A program made the translations under genes and the position numbers. From Vibrio renipiscarius (GTDB lineage Bacteria > Pseudomonadota > Gammaproteobacteria > Enterobacterales > Vibrionaceae): 64,000 nucleotides of DNA. Every line of letters begins with the position of its first letter. Within the stretch, counting starts at the first letter, position 1. Below the pieces are notes generated by a model that did not search any database, was not told the DNA's origin, and saw only the letters and a program-made list of their open reading frames with translations. The stretch spans positions 186,001 to 250,000 of the forward strand of contig NZ_JTKH01000021.1 of NCBI RefSeq assembly GCF_000827885.1. Reading direction: 5' to 3'. Of the stretch, positions 26,829 to 37,336 are shown in pieces.

Positions 26829-28298
26829 CTACATCATCACAACATCAAACTGCTCTTGAATATAGAGCGGCTCAGCTTGTATTTTCACTTGCTTACCAAT
26901 AAAGACTTCAAGCTCAGCCAGAGCGTGTGACTCTTCACCTTGTAATGTTTCAGCCACAAATGGCGATGCATAAACCACGAATTTATCCGCATCATACGCA
27001 CGGTTAACACGAGTTACTTCACGCAGAATTTCATAACAAACAGATTCCACCGTCTTCACGCTACCACGACCTTCACAAGTCGGGCACGTTGAACACAAAA
27101 CGTGCTCAATACTCTCGCGCGTTCGTTTGCGTGTCATTTCCACCAAGCCAAGGTTGGTAAAACCATTAATGTTGGTTTTTACGCGGTCTTCGCTCAATGC
27201 ATTTTCCAATGAAACCAGCACTCGCTTACGGTGCTCTTCCGACAACATATCGATAAAGTCGATGATGATGATGCCGCCTAAATTGCGTAAACGCAGCTGA
27301 CGAGCAATGGCTTGCGTAGCTTCAACGTTGGTATTGAAAATCGTTTCTTCAAGATTACGACGACCGACAAATGCCCCCGTATTGATATCAACGGTGGTCA
27401 TCGCTTCGGTTTGATCAATGATCAGATAGCCGCCCGATTTCAGCTCCACTTTACGATCGAGTGAACGCTGAATTTCGTTCTCTGTATCGTACATATCAAA
27501 GATCGGCTTATCGCCTTCATACAGGTCGAGCTTTTCCGTTAACTCTGGAACGTATTCAGACGTAAATTCTTTCAGGTTTTCAAATTCAAGACGTGAATCG
27601 ACCATGATTTTGGTTAAATCCGTCCCAACAAAATCACGTAAAATACGCTGAGAAAGCCCGAGCTCACCATATAAGGTTGAACGGGTTTTGTATTTGCTGC
27701 GACGCTCTTTCACCTTCGACCAAAGACGCTTAAGAAACGCGGCATCTTGTGCCAATTCTTTTTCATCAGAGCCTTCGGCAGCAGTACGGATAATAAAACC
27801 GCCATCTTCATCACAATAGTGAGCGACCACTCGCTTCAAACGCTCGCGTTCTTTCTCACTTTCAATGCGTTGTGATACGCCGACGTGACTTGCACCCGGC
27901 ATAAAGACAAGATAACGCGATGGCAAAGTGATGTCCGTCGTCAGGCGGGCGCCCTTTGTGCCCAGCGGATCTTTAACCACCTGCACGACGATATCTTGGC
28001 CTTGGCGTACCAATTCTGAAATATCACGTACTTGGAACTGCTTCTTCTCATTCTCCGCCACACATTCGGTGTGAGGAACAATATCAGAGGCATGTAAAAA
28101 CGCCGCCTTGTCTAGACCGATGTCGACAAAAGCGGCTTGCATCCCAGGTAAAACTCGACTGACTTTACCTTTGTATATATTGCCTACAATGCCACGCTTT
28201 GCTTCTCGCTCAACGTGAACCTCTTGTAAGACTCCCCCTTCGATCATCGCTACGCGTGTCTCGCTAGGAGTCACGTTGATCAACAACTCTGCACTCAT
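26829..28298 (-). CDS. rng: Ribonuclease G
   Basis: 5'-monophosphate-sensing endoribonuclease that matures the 16S rRNA 5' end and degrades some mRNAs. 489 aa. S1 domain 37-125 (GNIYKGKVSRVLPGMQAAFVDIG), RNase H-like/5' sensor region, catalytic aspartates in MTTVDINTGAFVG (about 304) and IIIIDFIDM (about 347), and the Zn-link cysteines in CSTCPTCEGRG (about 404). It lacks the long RNase E C-terminal scaffold, which separates it from RNase E. It follows maf by 19 bp. Confidence 0.97.
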   Translation of the reverse strand: MSAELLINVTPSETRVAMIEGGVLQEVHVEREAKRGIVGNIYKGKVSRVLPGMQAAFVDIGLDKAAFLHASDIVPHTECVAENEKKQFQVRDISELVRQGQDIVVQVVKDPLGTKGARLTTDITLPSRYLVFMPGASHVGVSQRIESEKERERLKRVVAHYCDEDGGFIIRTAAEGSDEKELAQDAAFLKRLWSKVKERRSKYKTRSTLYGELGLSQRILRDFVGTDLTKIMVDSRLEFENLKEFTSEYVPELTEKLDLYEGDKPIFDMYDTENEIQRSLDRKVELKSGGYLIIDQTEAMTTVDINTGAFVGRRNLEETIFNTNVEATQAIARQLRLRNLGGIIIIDFIDMLSEEHRKRVLVSLENALSEDRVKTNINGFTNLGLVEMTRKRTRESIEHVLCSTCPTCEGRGSVKTVESVCYEILREVTRVNRAYDADKFVVYASPFVAETLQGEESHALAELEVFIGKQVKIQAEPLYIQEQFDVVMM

Positions 28299-28317
28299 GA
28301 GCGCACCTCAATGTAAA

Positions 28318-28878
28318 TTATAAAAATTTGTGCAAGAGCTGGTCGGTTTCAAAAAGAGGCAGGCCAACTACGGCGTGATAATTGCCTTCAATTCGAGTAA
28401 CAAATCGTCCTCCAAGTCCTTGGATTGCATAACTGCCCGCTTTATCGCATGGTTCGCCCGTTTGCCAATATTGTTCAATTTCTAGTTCGGACAACGGCTT
28501 AAACCATACGTCAGTCGTCACAACGACCGTCTCTTGCTGCTGTTTAGTTGCTACCGTCACGGCGGTCATCACTTGATGCGCTCGTCCCGATAACTGTAAT
28601 AACATTTGTTTGGCATGCGCTAGATCCGCTGGTTTTTCCAACACATTTTGATCGCACACCACGATGGTATCTGAACCAATGACCACCGAATCATCGGCCG
28701 CAAGTGCCACGCCTGCCATGGCTTTATCATGAGATAAACGCGATACATATTGCTGCGCATCTTCATGGCTCTGGCGCTGCTCTTCAACATCAGTGCAAAG
28801 CACGGTAAAAGAATAGCCCAGTTGGCTAAGTAACTCTTTGCGCCTTGGCGAACCAGAGGCTAAAACTAATGGTTTCAT
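28318..28878 (-). CDS. maf: Maf-family nucleotide pyrophosphatase (YhdE type)
   Basis: dTTP/UTP pyrophosphatase that removes non-canonical pyrimidine nucleotides and has been tied to septum control. 186 aa. Signature LVLASGSPRRKELLSQLG at the N-terminus, SHDKAMAGVA, the catalytic Asp in VVIGSDTIVV and GSYAIQGLGGRFVTRIEGNYHAVVGLPL. Position between mreD and rng is conserved. Confidence 0.96.
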   Translation of the reverse strand: MKPLVLASGSPRRKELLSQLGYSFTVLCTDVEEQRQSHEDAQQYVSRLSHDKAMAGVALAADDSVVIGSDTIVVCDQNVLEKPADLAHAKQMLLQLSGRAHQVMTAVTVATKQQQETVVVTTDVWFKPLSELEIEQYWQTGEPCDKAGSYAIQGLGGRFVTRIEGNYHAVVGLPLFETDQLLHKFL

Positions 28879-28881
28879 TGC

Positions 28882-29370
28882 TTACCTTACATGCCAATGG
28901 CGTCTAACTCGACGCATTAACAAAAACATCCACGGCCATAAAATGCAGTTGATGGCGCCCGTCCACAATGAGGTTGGATTGAACGTGACATCTTGAATTA
29001 AATACTCACCGAAGAAAATCATCACATCCAATGCAATAGAAAGTAAGCCGATCACCAAGGCTTGCTGCCATAACGCCATATTACGGATGACTAAAAAGTT
29101 TAATGCGATCAGGTAAATCAATATCGACATCATCATGCCACGAATACCCAATGTGGAACCGAGCAGCAAATCCCAAAGTAAACCTAAGATCAATGCCGTT
29201 CCCACATTAACACGATGCGGCAAAGCTAAAACCCAATAGCAGGTAATTAATAATAACCATGATGGACGCAACATATCGAGTACACCAGGCCATGGAATGG
29301 TCTGCAATGTTAAAGCGATAATGAAGGAAGCCATGATCACCATCTTGGCTTTAAATGGACTACTCGCCAT
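28882..29370 (-). CDS. mreD: Rod shape-determining protein MreD
   Basis: Integral membrane protein of the elongasome; 162 aa with about five hydrophobic helices (for example MVIMASFIIALTLQTIPWP, TALILGLLWDLLLGSTLGI). The LLWDLLxGxxLG motif is the MreD hallmark. The start overlaps the mreC end by 11 bp; maf follows after 3 bp. Confidence 0.95.
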   Translation of the reverse strand: MASSPFKAKMVIMASFIIALTLQTIPWPGVLDMLRPSWLLLITCYWVLALPHRVNVGTALILGLLWDLLLGSTLGIRGMMMSILIYLIALNFLVIRNMALWQQALVIGLLSIALDVMIFFGEYLIQDVTFNPTSLWTGAINCILWPWMFLLMRRVRRHWHVR

Positions 29371-30247
29371 TATTGCTTGCCTCTATCATGTTGTTTGGAT
29401 CCGCTTGCTGTACTTTTTCTTGACGAGAATCGCTTGGCCAAATAAGCAGTAGATAACGTAAACGTTCAAAATCAACCACCGGGTCCGCTTCAATAAGAGC
29501 AAACTCCCTGTGGCTATCTCGATCAACATTATCAATATAAGCAACAGGATAACCTTCGGGGTATACACCACCAAGACCTGACGTAACGATCAAGTCCCCT
29601 TTTTGAATATCGGTACTGATAGGAATGTGATCCAAATGAATGGTATCCACTTTGCTGTTACCAGAGGCAATAACACGAATATCATTACGGATAACTTGCA
29701 CAGGAATGGCGCTATTGGAATCGGTCAGTAACAATACGCGGCTATTGTGGGCAGAAACAAACGTGACTTGGCCAACAATGCCTTTTTCATTCGCGACGGG
29801 TTGCCCGACATAAACGCCATCAATCAAACCTTTATCGACGACGACCTGATGACGATAAGGAGACGTATCCACCGCCATCACTTCCGCGACCATTTTACGC
29901 TCGTCGCGTATAAATGATGAGCCAAGCAGTTTGCGTAAACGTTGGTTTTCTTCGCGGTACTGATCGACCAGCAGCATATCGTTTTTAAGGCGTAACACTT
30001 CACGCTTTAACACGCGGTTACTTTCTATCGCGCCTTGGCGAGTATTGAAGCGTTCGTAGAACCCATCAAACATCACTCGTGGAACATCCGCCATATACTG
30101 GATAGGAGCTACAACACTGTTCAACAGGTAGCGCACTTGTGCAAAAGCACCTAAACGACTATCAGCCAGCATAAGGCTGGCTGATAAAATCACGGCGAAA
30201 AATAAGCGTAATTGAAGTGAAGGTCCTCGGCCAAAAATAGGCTTCAT
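29360..30247 (-). CDS. mreC: Rod shape-determining protein MreC
   Basis: Periplasmic, single-pass elongasome protein that binds PBP2 and MreD. 295 aa: N-terminal anchor (LQLRLFFAVILSASLMLADSR), a coiled-coil (about 70-110, NRVLKREVLRLKNDMLLVDQYREENQRLRKLL), then the beta-barrel domain with DKGLIDGVYVGQPVANEKGIVGQV and LIVTSGLGGVYPEGYPVAYI. Length is usual for Vibrio. It lies between mreB (59 bp) and mreD. Confidence 0.96.
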   Translation of the reverse strand: MKPIFGRGPSLQLRLFFAVILSASLMLADSRLGAFAQVRYLLNSVVAPIQYMADVPRVMFDGFYERFNTRQGAIESNRVLKREVLRLKNDMLLVDQYREENQRLRKLLGSSFIRDERKMVAEVMAVDTSPYRHQVVVDKGLIDGVYVGQPVANEKGIVGQVTFVSAHNSRVLLLTDSNSAIPVQVIRNDIRVIASGNSKVDTIHLDHIPISTDIQKGDLIVTSGLGGVYPEGYPVAYIDNVDRDSHREFALIEADPVVDFERLRYLLLIWPSDSRQEKVQQADPNNMIEASNNGE

Positions 30248-30306
30248 TAATTCTGAGTTCCTTTAATCTTTCTTATTTTGCCCAAGCGACGCTTGGGCAT
30301 TGATAA

Positions 30307-31392
<1,086 letters not shown>

Positions 31393-31402
31393 TTAAATGT
31401 AC

Positions 31403-31431
31403 CAATGCCTCGCCATCACAGCAAGGCATTG
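31403..31431 (-). terminator. Terminator-like hairpin after mshQ
   Basis: caatgcct / aggcattg arms, extended by three pairs with one wobble, 70 bp beyond the mshQ stop on the minus strand and just before mreB. The T-tract is weak (gtacattt), so readthrough is possible. Confidence 0.55.
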
Positions 31432-31501
31432 TCTAATAAAGATGGAGTGAAATCCGCAATTTCTAACAGTTTCCTTACTTAACGCAGAGAATTGACAAAC
31501 A

Positions 31502-34500
31502 TTACAGACCGGTTAACCCAGGTTCACCACGGAATATGATCTTATCATGGCCGCGATAGATCCCGAATGTCGCCACCGTAGAAGGATCTTCATCCCCTTC
31601 GTTTCGCCAATTGTATTGTAACCAAGGTTGGGCAAGGCCATAACCACCACATACCACATCGTCCAATCGCGTTTGAGGTGAACGATGGCCATTTTCATTC
31701 ACGTCATCCATGCGCAGCCAAAAACGCACCTGCTCCCGCAGTGTGTGATTTCCACTATCCGCCAAAACCTGCAATCCTGTAAATTCGCCCTTCTCGACGT
31801 GAGGCATCGGTAATTGACTCGCGCCACTCAGTTTGGAATTGGATTCAGCCCCTTCATCCCACACCGTTTGACGACACACATAATCATCGAGTGAACTCAG
31901 TTGAGAGCGGTCGTCATCCGTATTCTTAACAAAGTGGCTGCCATTCCAATACTCCACACGTAATGGCACATTCAAATGACTGCCTGATGGCCCCCCTGAA
32001 CTGCCTAACGCCATACGGCCATATTTTAATTTAGGTTGATAAGGAAACGCTTGTTCCAATACCGTCTCGTCTTCATCAAAGGAGACGGGATCATGGCCGG
32101 ATATACGCAAGCCAAAATCCGTTTTTGTGGACTGAGGATCGGTAATCATCTCAAGATTAAACGGGCCATTTTCTTGACTGGTGATGGTTGAACCGCTCAC
32201 CGTTTGTTGGCGAGATACGCTGGCGTTTTTATCACTGAGTCGCCAATAAGAATACGTTGATTCTGCCCCCCAACCACCCAATTCGGTCTCTAAATTCATC
32301 GGGTTATTGATCGCGCTGCCCGTCTTACGCAAAACAAACTTAGCTTTCAATGACTCATCAAAAAGATGATAGTTTTTCACCGGCACTACGCTATCAAAGG
32401 CATACGCGCCCACCATAATTTTCGTGTCATCGAAATTCTGGCTAAGGTAGGTAACATCATTTTGATTATCAGGCGCCGTCCATGTTGACTCGCTGATGGC
32501 GAAATAACTTGGGTAGAATCGACCTATCCTTTGAGCATCTCGGTCAAGTTTCATATTGAGATAAGTCGCATCACTTTTAAACACGATTGTTCCCACCTCA
32601 TCCCAAGTGTGGGTAAGCGTTAATGTCGAATCCTCTGGCGAAAAATTAGGCGGCGTATTTGGCGTCACAGAACCGGTCGTTGACGGCTTGGGGTAAGCGA
32701 CGTGATAACTCAAATCCAATGGGCCATTATCCAATCCGTAATTCTCCGTCAGTGGGAAAAGGCATTCATTAGAGGTAGAACCTTTCGAATCTGGATGAAC
32801 AATGGGCTGATAAGTGACCGAAAATTCGCGACCTGATGCCATAAACCCTCTATTCACCGATGTGGTGGCTGGGTTTTTATTTGACGGCTTAGCCGTTTCA
32901 ACCACATTACAAATCGCCAATTTATAAGGACGAGAATTCACGCTAAATTCGCCTTTAAGCGCCCCCCCTTCAACTGGGCAATGCACATCATCAGTATCAA
33001 TACACTCAAAGTCCTTATCTTCAACGACGACGGTAATTTGACCTGACTCCATAAAGGTAAAATCGGCGCTTCGGTTCGTATCATCAAGATGGGCTGAAAA
33101 TTTCAAATCGCTCGCATCAGGAGGCGTCACTGGCGATAGATAAGAAAAGCTCGCTTGTGGACTTCCCGTGTAACCAAGTGTAATTAACTGGCTTTGACCA
33201 TTGCTATCGCTGCTGCATGCTTTTACCGCAATATCGACTTTGTTGTGCTGCCCTGCCACTATGTTTTGGTCTGCCACTTCAAATTTATAAGGGACGTATT
33301 TAATCGTTTCATTCGCGGTCAAAGGCCCACCGCTTGACACCGGTAACGATGCGGTGAGTTCATACGCGCCTAGACTGCTCATGTCTTTTTTAGTGACTTT
33401 ATATTTTGCAATGCCGCCCGACTCAGAAAGAAATTTAATTTCTAAATTATTACCTGACGTCTCTTTTAAGGTTGGCGTTTTGCCGGGGACATATTGACCA
33501 TCAGAATCATAAACATGCACTTCCACTGTGTTTTCAGGGGAGGATTCACAGGTCAAATGATAATTAAACGGTTTAATGACGATGCGACTTACGTCCGGTT
33601 CAGGGGGAAGCGTAAAACATTGGCTCTGGCCGACAATTCGGACATTCTTTGTCTTCATTGATAGTTTATTCGTCGTCACCGAACCAAATATCGTCATGTT
33701 ATTTTCAATTGTTAGACTGTCTGCAAGTATAAGCCCATTGTAATCTCCATTAACCCCTTGAAAGTAAATATCAGCCTCTGGTGCGTAAATAATAAAATCA
33801 TCCGTTAATGATGGGTTTATTAATTCAACCGACGTAGAGAAAACTATGGCATCCTTGACTTTCCAAGTGACGTTCCTTCCAATTTCTAATTGCGAATTTT
33901 TACCACCATAAATACTTTTAAACGTATACACTCCTGGATTATTAAATACAGAACGAACATATTGATCCATACTGTAATCACCAATAACCCTGCCATACAC
34001 ACCCGGTTGAGATGTAAAATCAACAACTACATTAGTACTAGTATTTCCTGATACACTCAATGACCCGAGATCGGACTTTATTGTCACGTATACTGTTTCT
34101 TTGCCATGTCCGTTGTTTTTTTTATATGAATGACAGTATTTTCCGGAATTATTTTTGGGACATACTTCCTCAAAATTCCAAGTCCCAAGAACCAACTCTA
34201 CACTTCCGAAAGTTGGTTGCAAATATATTGGCTTTTCGATACGGTCAGCGCTTGCATTACATTGACCACTTTCGCAAGATTTATCATTCTTACCATCAAT
34301 ATAACTTATGCTCCCAAAATCAATATCTAGCATGCCCGTATCTGTATTCAAATGTTCATCCAGGTAATATTCACTCCACCCACCGATGAAGAAAGGATAT
34401 TGACCAGATGAAGGCGTTGGATTACCAAATGTGACTTTACTGTCTTTCTTCCAACTCTGCGCGGGTTGAGGGAAATATCGGCATAATTCTAAGTTGTCGC

Positions 34501-34996
34501 GAAAACAACTGCCTGACGAAATGCAATAGTCATTTGAATTATGAAACTCATTACCGATGAGATTGAGTTTTAAGTGTGGCGAGCGCTTACTAACACCGGT
34601 TACTTTAGATAAATTGAAACCATCGATTTCTTTCATCAACAAGCCATCGACATAGTAAACAATCCTACCGACAATATCTTGCCCTCTCGACTTTGAGTTT
34701 GCAGAAAACTTAACTTGAAAGGTTCTTTCTTTTCTTTCACTGATATACTCATCTTCATAAACAGCAGGAGAATATCTTTTGTAGTCAATATCATCCGTCC
34801 AGAGCGGATAATATTTGCTTTTTTCAAGTCGTACTCGGTTTGTTCCATCGGAATCAATTTTAAAAGTAAAACAAAAACCGTCATAAGCATTGACCGATGT
34901 GCCGGCAATAAGACACTGTGAGGCCAAAGACTGATTAGGCTGAAAATATAAAAGACTAATCAACAGTATTGAAAAGATGCGAATGTATTTAGTCAT
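31502..34996 (-). CDS. mshQ: MSHA biogenesis protein MshQ, large secreted tip/adhesin candidate
   Basis: 1164 aa with a Sec signal peptide (YIRIFSILLISLLYFQPNQSLAS, cleavage near residue 26). Residues about 300-450 contain beta-helical repeats (VYGRVIGDYSMDQYVRSVF, GDYNGLILADSLTIENNMTIFGSV) resembling polymer-forming or bactofilin-like solenoids. A middle part of immunoglobulin-like segments follows, and a C-terminal DUF6701-type region ends in GEPGLTGL. It is rich in Cys in the N-terminal 300 residues (CSCFRDNLELC, CESGQC, CPKNNSGKYC), so disulfides are likely. It is the last gene of the MSHA structural operon, overlapping mshP by 8 bp. By position and size it resembles PilY1-type tip proteins, but I see no PilY1 propeller; the mannose-sensitive adhesin role is an inference. 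The 5' half is visibly more AT-rich than its surroundings. Confidence 0.85.
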   Translation of the reverse strand: MTKYIRIFSILLISLLYFQPNQSLASQCLIAGTSVNAYDGFCFTFKIDSDGTNRVRLEKSKYYPLWTDDIDYKRYSPAVYEDEYISERKERTFQVKFSANSKSRGQDIVGRIVYYVDGLLMKEIDGFNLSKVTGVSKRSPHLKLNLIGNEFHNSNDYCISSGSCFRDNLELCRYFPQPAQSWKKDSKVTFGNPTPSSGQYPFFIGGWSEYYLDEHLNTDTGMLDIDFGSISYIDGKNDKSCESGQCNASADRIEKPIYLQPTFGSVELVLGTWNFEEVCPKNNSGKYCHSYKKNNGHGKETVYVTIKSDLGSLSVSGNTSTNVVVDFTSQPGVYGRVIGDYSMDQYVRSVFNNPGVYTFKSIYGGKNSQLEIGRNVTWKVKDAIVFSTSVELINPSLTDDFIIYAPEADIYFQGVNGDYNGLILADSLTIENNMTIFGSVTTNKLSMKTKNVRIVGQSQCFTLPPEPDVSRIVIKPFNYHLTCESSPENTVEVHVYDSDGQYVPGKTPTLKETSGNNLEIKFLSESGGIAKYKVTKKDMSSLGAYELTASLPVSSGGPLTANETIKYVPYKFEVADQNIVAGQHNKVDIAVKACSSDSNGQSQLITLGYTGSPQASFSYLSPVTPPDASDLKFSAHLDDTNRSADFTFMESGQITVVVEDKDFECIDTDDVHCPVEGGALKGEFSVNSRPYKLAICNVVETAKPSNKNPATTSVNRGFMASGREFSVTYQPIVHPDSKGSTSNECLFPLTENYGLDNGPLDLSYHVAYPKPSTTGSVTPNTPPNFSPEDSTLTLTHTWDEVGTIVFKSDATYLNMKLDRDAQRIGRFYPSYFAISESTWTAPDNQNDVTYLSQNFDDTKIMVGAYAFDSVVPVKNYHLFDESLKAKFVLRKTGSAINNPMNLETELGGWGAESTYSYWRLSDKNASVSRQQTVSGSTITSQENGPFNLEMITDPQSTKTDFGLRISGHDPVSFDEDETVLEQAFPYQPKLKYGRMALGSSGGPSGSHLNVPLRVEYWNGSHFVKNTDDDRSQLSSLDDYVCRQTVWDEGAESNSKLSGASQLPMPHVEKGEFTGLQVLADSGNHTLREQVRFWLRMDDVNENGHRSPQTRLDDVVCGGYGLAQPWLQYNWRNEGDEDPSTVATFGIYRGHDKIIFRGEPGLTGL

Positions 34997-35447
34997 TATT
35001 TAATTCTCTCACCCAAATCTCTTCAGCTCGTTCAACAAGGCTCTTGCCTGACCCACAATTTACTCTTGCCGTCAGTCTAAAATAATTCATATCCGCCAGT
35101 GTTCCTAGGCTCTCGCAGCTGTTTTCGACCAGCCTGCAGTTGGGTATTTCGCTAAACACGGTGCCACTAATAAAGCTTGGGGTTGGCATTACGGTCACAC
35201 ACGTTCCTTTGATGTTCGTGACAGAATCTAATGGATATAACACTGTTAACGACGATTCATTTACCGATTGCGCAAGAAACCATGCCTGCGTGCCGAGTAC
35301 ATCTTTCGTGTAACCATCGGCATTCGACCATTGAATACGACTTAATAGACTGGCGAGAAACCCCATCACCACCAAGACAAAAACAATGGCAATATACAAA
35401 CTGCCATGTTGATCACGCCGCGTCCGAAAAGAGTGACTATGGGACAT
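34989..35447 (-). CDS. mshP: MSHA minor pilin-like protein MshP
   Basis: 152 aa. The leader ends in DQHG before SLYIAIVFVLVVMGFLASLLSR, a prepilin-like signal without Glu at mature position 5; this is the PilX/GspK-like type that sits at pilus tips. Cysteines cluster in the C-terminal half (GTCVTV, NCRLVENSCESL, VNCGSG). I chose the ATG at 35447, overlapping mshO by 11 bp, because the preceding open frame (to 35564) lies inside mshO and has no signal features. Confidence 0.85.
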   Translation of the reverse strand: MSHSHSFRTRRDQHGSLYIAIVFVLVVMGFLASLLSRIQWSNADGYTKDVLGTQAWFLAQSVNESSLTVLYPLDSVTNIKGTCVTVMPTPSFISGTVFSEIPNCRLVENSCESLGTLADMNYFRLTARVNCGSGKSLVERAEEIWVRELNND

Positions 35448-36189
35448 TGAGCACCTGTATATCGTGTTGGAAATGAGTTGATTCACCATTTTGCGTGAAC
35501 GCGAGATCGACATGCACAACGCCACTGTGCTGGACACTTGCGGGTGTATAGCGAATATTGCCACTCACAGAGACAGAACGACGATCCGTCAAAGGCATTA
35601 GAACGGGGGCGACGCTTTCATTCCCTTCTCCTCTAACGACTCGCCCATCAAGAATGCAATACGAAATTCGTCGATTAGAATCGGTAATGTAGTGACGGTT
35701 AATCACCGACCCGCCAACTAATTTTGAGCTTTGGTTCGGCAATAAAAATACCGCTTCTGACGGGGACGGTTGAGTCACAATCGTCATCGGGAAACTGTTG
35801 TTTAAATCGGCCAGTGTTTCATCTGAGGCGAGCGTTCGCGTGGGGTTAATCAATAACCGCTTAGTGTTTAAATCGCTCGTATTCGTCGTACTATTACCAA
35901 CAATAAAGCTAATATCGCTACCGGAAACGGCATAAAACCCAGACTCAACAATCGGGTAAAACGAAATACAATTCTGCTGATCGACAAAAATATTAGGCAC
36001 TGCGTGGCGTACTTCACGTGTCATTTTTTCTAAAATGAATTTGGCTTGAGTTTGCATCCGTTGCCTATCGACGCTATCGGCATACCCCTTCATACCGAGC
36101 TCAATGAAGCCTGCGATGCCCAACACTAAAATACTGCTCACCAACATGGTGAGAACCATTTCAATGAGAGTGAAGCCACGCTGTTTCAT
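35437..36189 (-). CDS. mshO: MSHA minor pilin MshO
   Basis: 250 aa. Type IV prepilin leader MKQRG then FTLIEMVLTMLVSSILVLGIAGFIE, with Glu at mature position 5. The long globular part has one Cys pair (QQNC..., SYCILDG). PilW-like in size and place. The ATG at 36189 overlaps the mshD stop as TGATG, a coupling signal; the alternative TTG one codon upstream is less likely. Confidence 0.92.
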   Translation of the reverse strand: MKQRGFTLIEMVLTMLVSSILVLGIAGFIELGMKGYADSVDRQRMQTQAKFILEKMTREVRHAVPNIFVDQQNCISFYPIVESGFYAVSGSDISFIVGNSTTNTSDLNTKRLLINPTRTLASDETLADLNNSFPMTIVTQPSPSEAVFLLPNQSSKLVGGSVINRHYITDSNRRISYCILDGRVVRGEGNESVAPVLMPLTDRRSVSVSGNIRYTPASVQHSGVVHVDLAFTQNGESTHFQHDIQVLNVP

Positions 36190-36746
36190 CAATAATTTCC
36201 TTTATAGGCAATCAACTCTATCGGTGCCTGATTGCTCGCCTTCACGATCAGTGTGACTTTTTTGATCATTTGCTTTGAAGTGCTGAGATGATAAGTCACG
36301 TCGATATCGGCTTGAAAGTTATGGTAGGCACTGTCTTCTCCTGATGAGATCAATGCATACAAATCATTGTCACAGTTTTTATTGGGCGCCGAAGCCCAGC
36401 AACCAATAAAATCATCCACGTCATTGAACGTTGCGGGCACTTCCCCCTTATCCGGCCCTAGCGGGAACTCGGCCCCCGATAGACCGCTACAGATAGGCGA
36501 ACCCGCGTTGCCATCAAGAGTACAACGTACGCCTCCACCAACGACCGCATTTTGTTGGTCAAAAGAGCGGGCTAATATTTGTGTCATTAAGCTCTGACCC
36601 AGTGATTTCACGCGAGATTGATAGTGAGGATCAGCCGACTGGCTGATTTGAGGCACCAGAAAGTGGGTCATTGTCAGCATCACAAAGGCCATGACGACCA
36701 TCACGATAATACTTTCGATTAAGGTAAAACCACGCGGCGCTTTCAT
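36189..36746 (-). CDS. mshD: MSHA minor pilin MshD
   Basis: 185 aa. Leader MKAPRG then FTLIESIIVMVVMAFVMLTMTHFL. PilV-like minor pilin with several Cys (GVRCTLDGNAGSPICSGL, DFIGCWASAPNKNCDN). Start ATG 36746 overlaps the mshC stop as TAATG; a GTTATT extension to 36755 would add three residues before the leader and is less likely. Confidence 0.92.
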   Translation of the reverse strand: MKAPRGFTLIESIIVMVVMAFVMLTMTHFLVPQISQSADPHYQSRVKSLGQSLMTQILARSFDQQNAVVGGGVRCTLDGNAGSPICSGLSGAEFPLGPDKGEVPATFNDVDDFIGCWASAPNKNCDNDLYALISSGEDSAYHNFQADIDVTYHLSTSKQMIKKVTLIVKASNQAPIELIAYKGNY

Positions 36747-37213
36747 TAATAACATTCCGAAGAAGAGATCAAACCGTTAGGGCAAATGGATAGTTGCGTT
36801 TGGCTATTGGTCCCATGAACCGTAATGGCCACACCAGCGCTCGCCGCCCCTAATGGACTGCCGAGTAAATCAAACTCAATGATATTCAGATTTGGCTTCG
36901 CGCTAAAGCGAACGCCCTCCTCCATCACCCAATCGCTACGGCTGTCACTCGGGGTATCGCAGGAGGCTTTTGAGCCAAAACACGTCGGGGAGATAGAGAG
37001 AATAACGTCGTCGGTCAACGTTTGGGTATTCGATTGCATTCGATTTAACTGGATTTGGCGCGCAATGGAAATAACCGAGTCTTGAATGGCGAATGCCGTA
37101 AAGCTGCCTACGCCGATGTAACGGCTAGCCGCATATGCAGAGATAATGGCCAACAGGATGATCACCACGATCAATTCGACCAAGGTAAACCCCAATGTAT
37201 TGCGAGCTTTCAT
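36746..37213 (-). CDS. mshC: MSHA minor pilin MshC
   Basis: 155 aa. Leader MKARNTLG then FTLVELIVVIILLAIISAYAASRYIG, GspH/FimT-like. Cys pairs in SPTCFGSKASCDT and a C-terminal ICPNGLISSSECY. It follows mshA after a 123-bp gap that contains the mshA terminator hairpin, so minor pilin expression would depend on readthrough or a separate start. Confidence 0.92.
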   Translation of the reverse strand: MKARNTLGFTLVELIVVIILLAIISAYAASRYIGVGSFTAFAIQDSVISIARQIQLNRMQSNTQTLTDDVILSISPTCFGSKASCDTPSDSRSDWVMEEGVRFSAKPNLNIIEFDLLGSPLGAASAGVAITVHGTNSQTQLSICPNGLISSSECY

Positions 37214-37302
37214 ATCACCTTCGCCACTTAAAAATTAACTTTTGTAGTATATCGGCAAGCATCGAGCAATGCAGTGATTTTAAAGGAGATTTGAGAGAGG
37301 GA

Positions 37303-37334
37303 TAAAAAAGGCCAGCTAATGCTGGCCTTTTTTA
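37303..37334 (-). terminator. Terminator or attenuator directly after mshA
   Basis: aaaaaggccagc / gctggcctttttt with a 4-base loop, flanked by A and T tracts, immediately after the mshA stop. Such a site lets most transcripts end after the abundant major pilin, with limited readthrough to mshC-D-O-P-Q. Confidence 0.88.
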
Positions 37335-37336
37335 TA

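Noticed and set aside
34060..34389. 109-codon + strand frame opposite mshQ
   Set aside because: It is antisense to a well-supported signal-peptide protein, has no ribosome site of note and no recognisable domain.
35448..35564. N-terminally extended MshP
   Set aside because: The extension lies within mshO and lacks signal features; the prepilin-like leader begins at the ATG at 35447.
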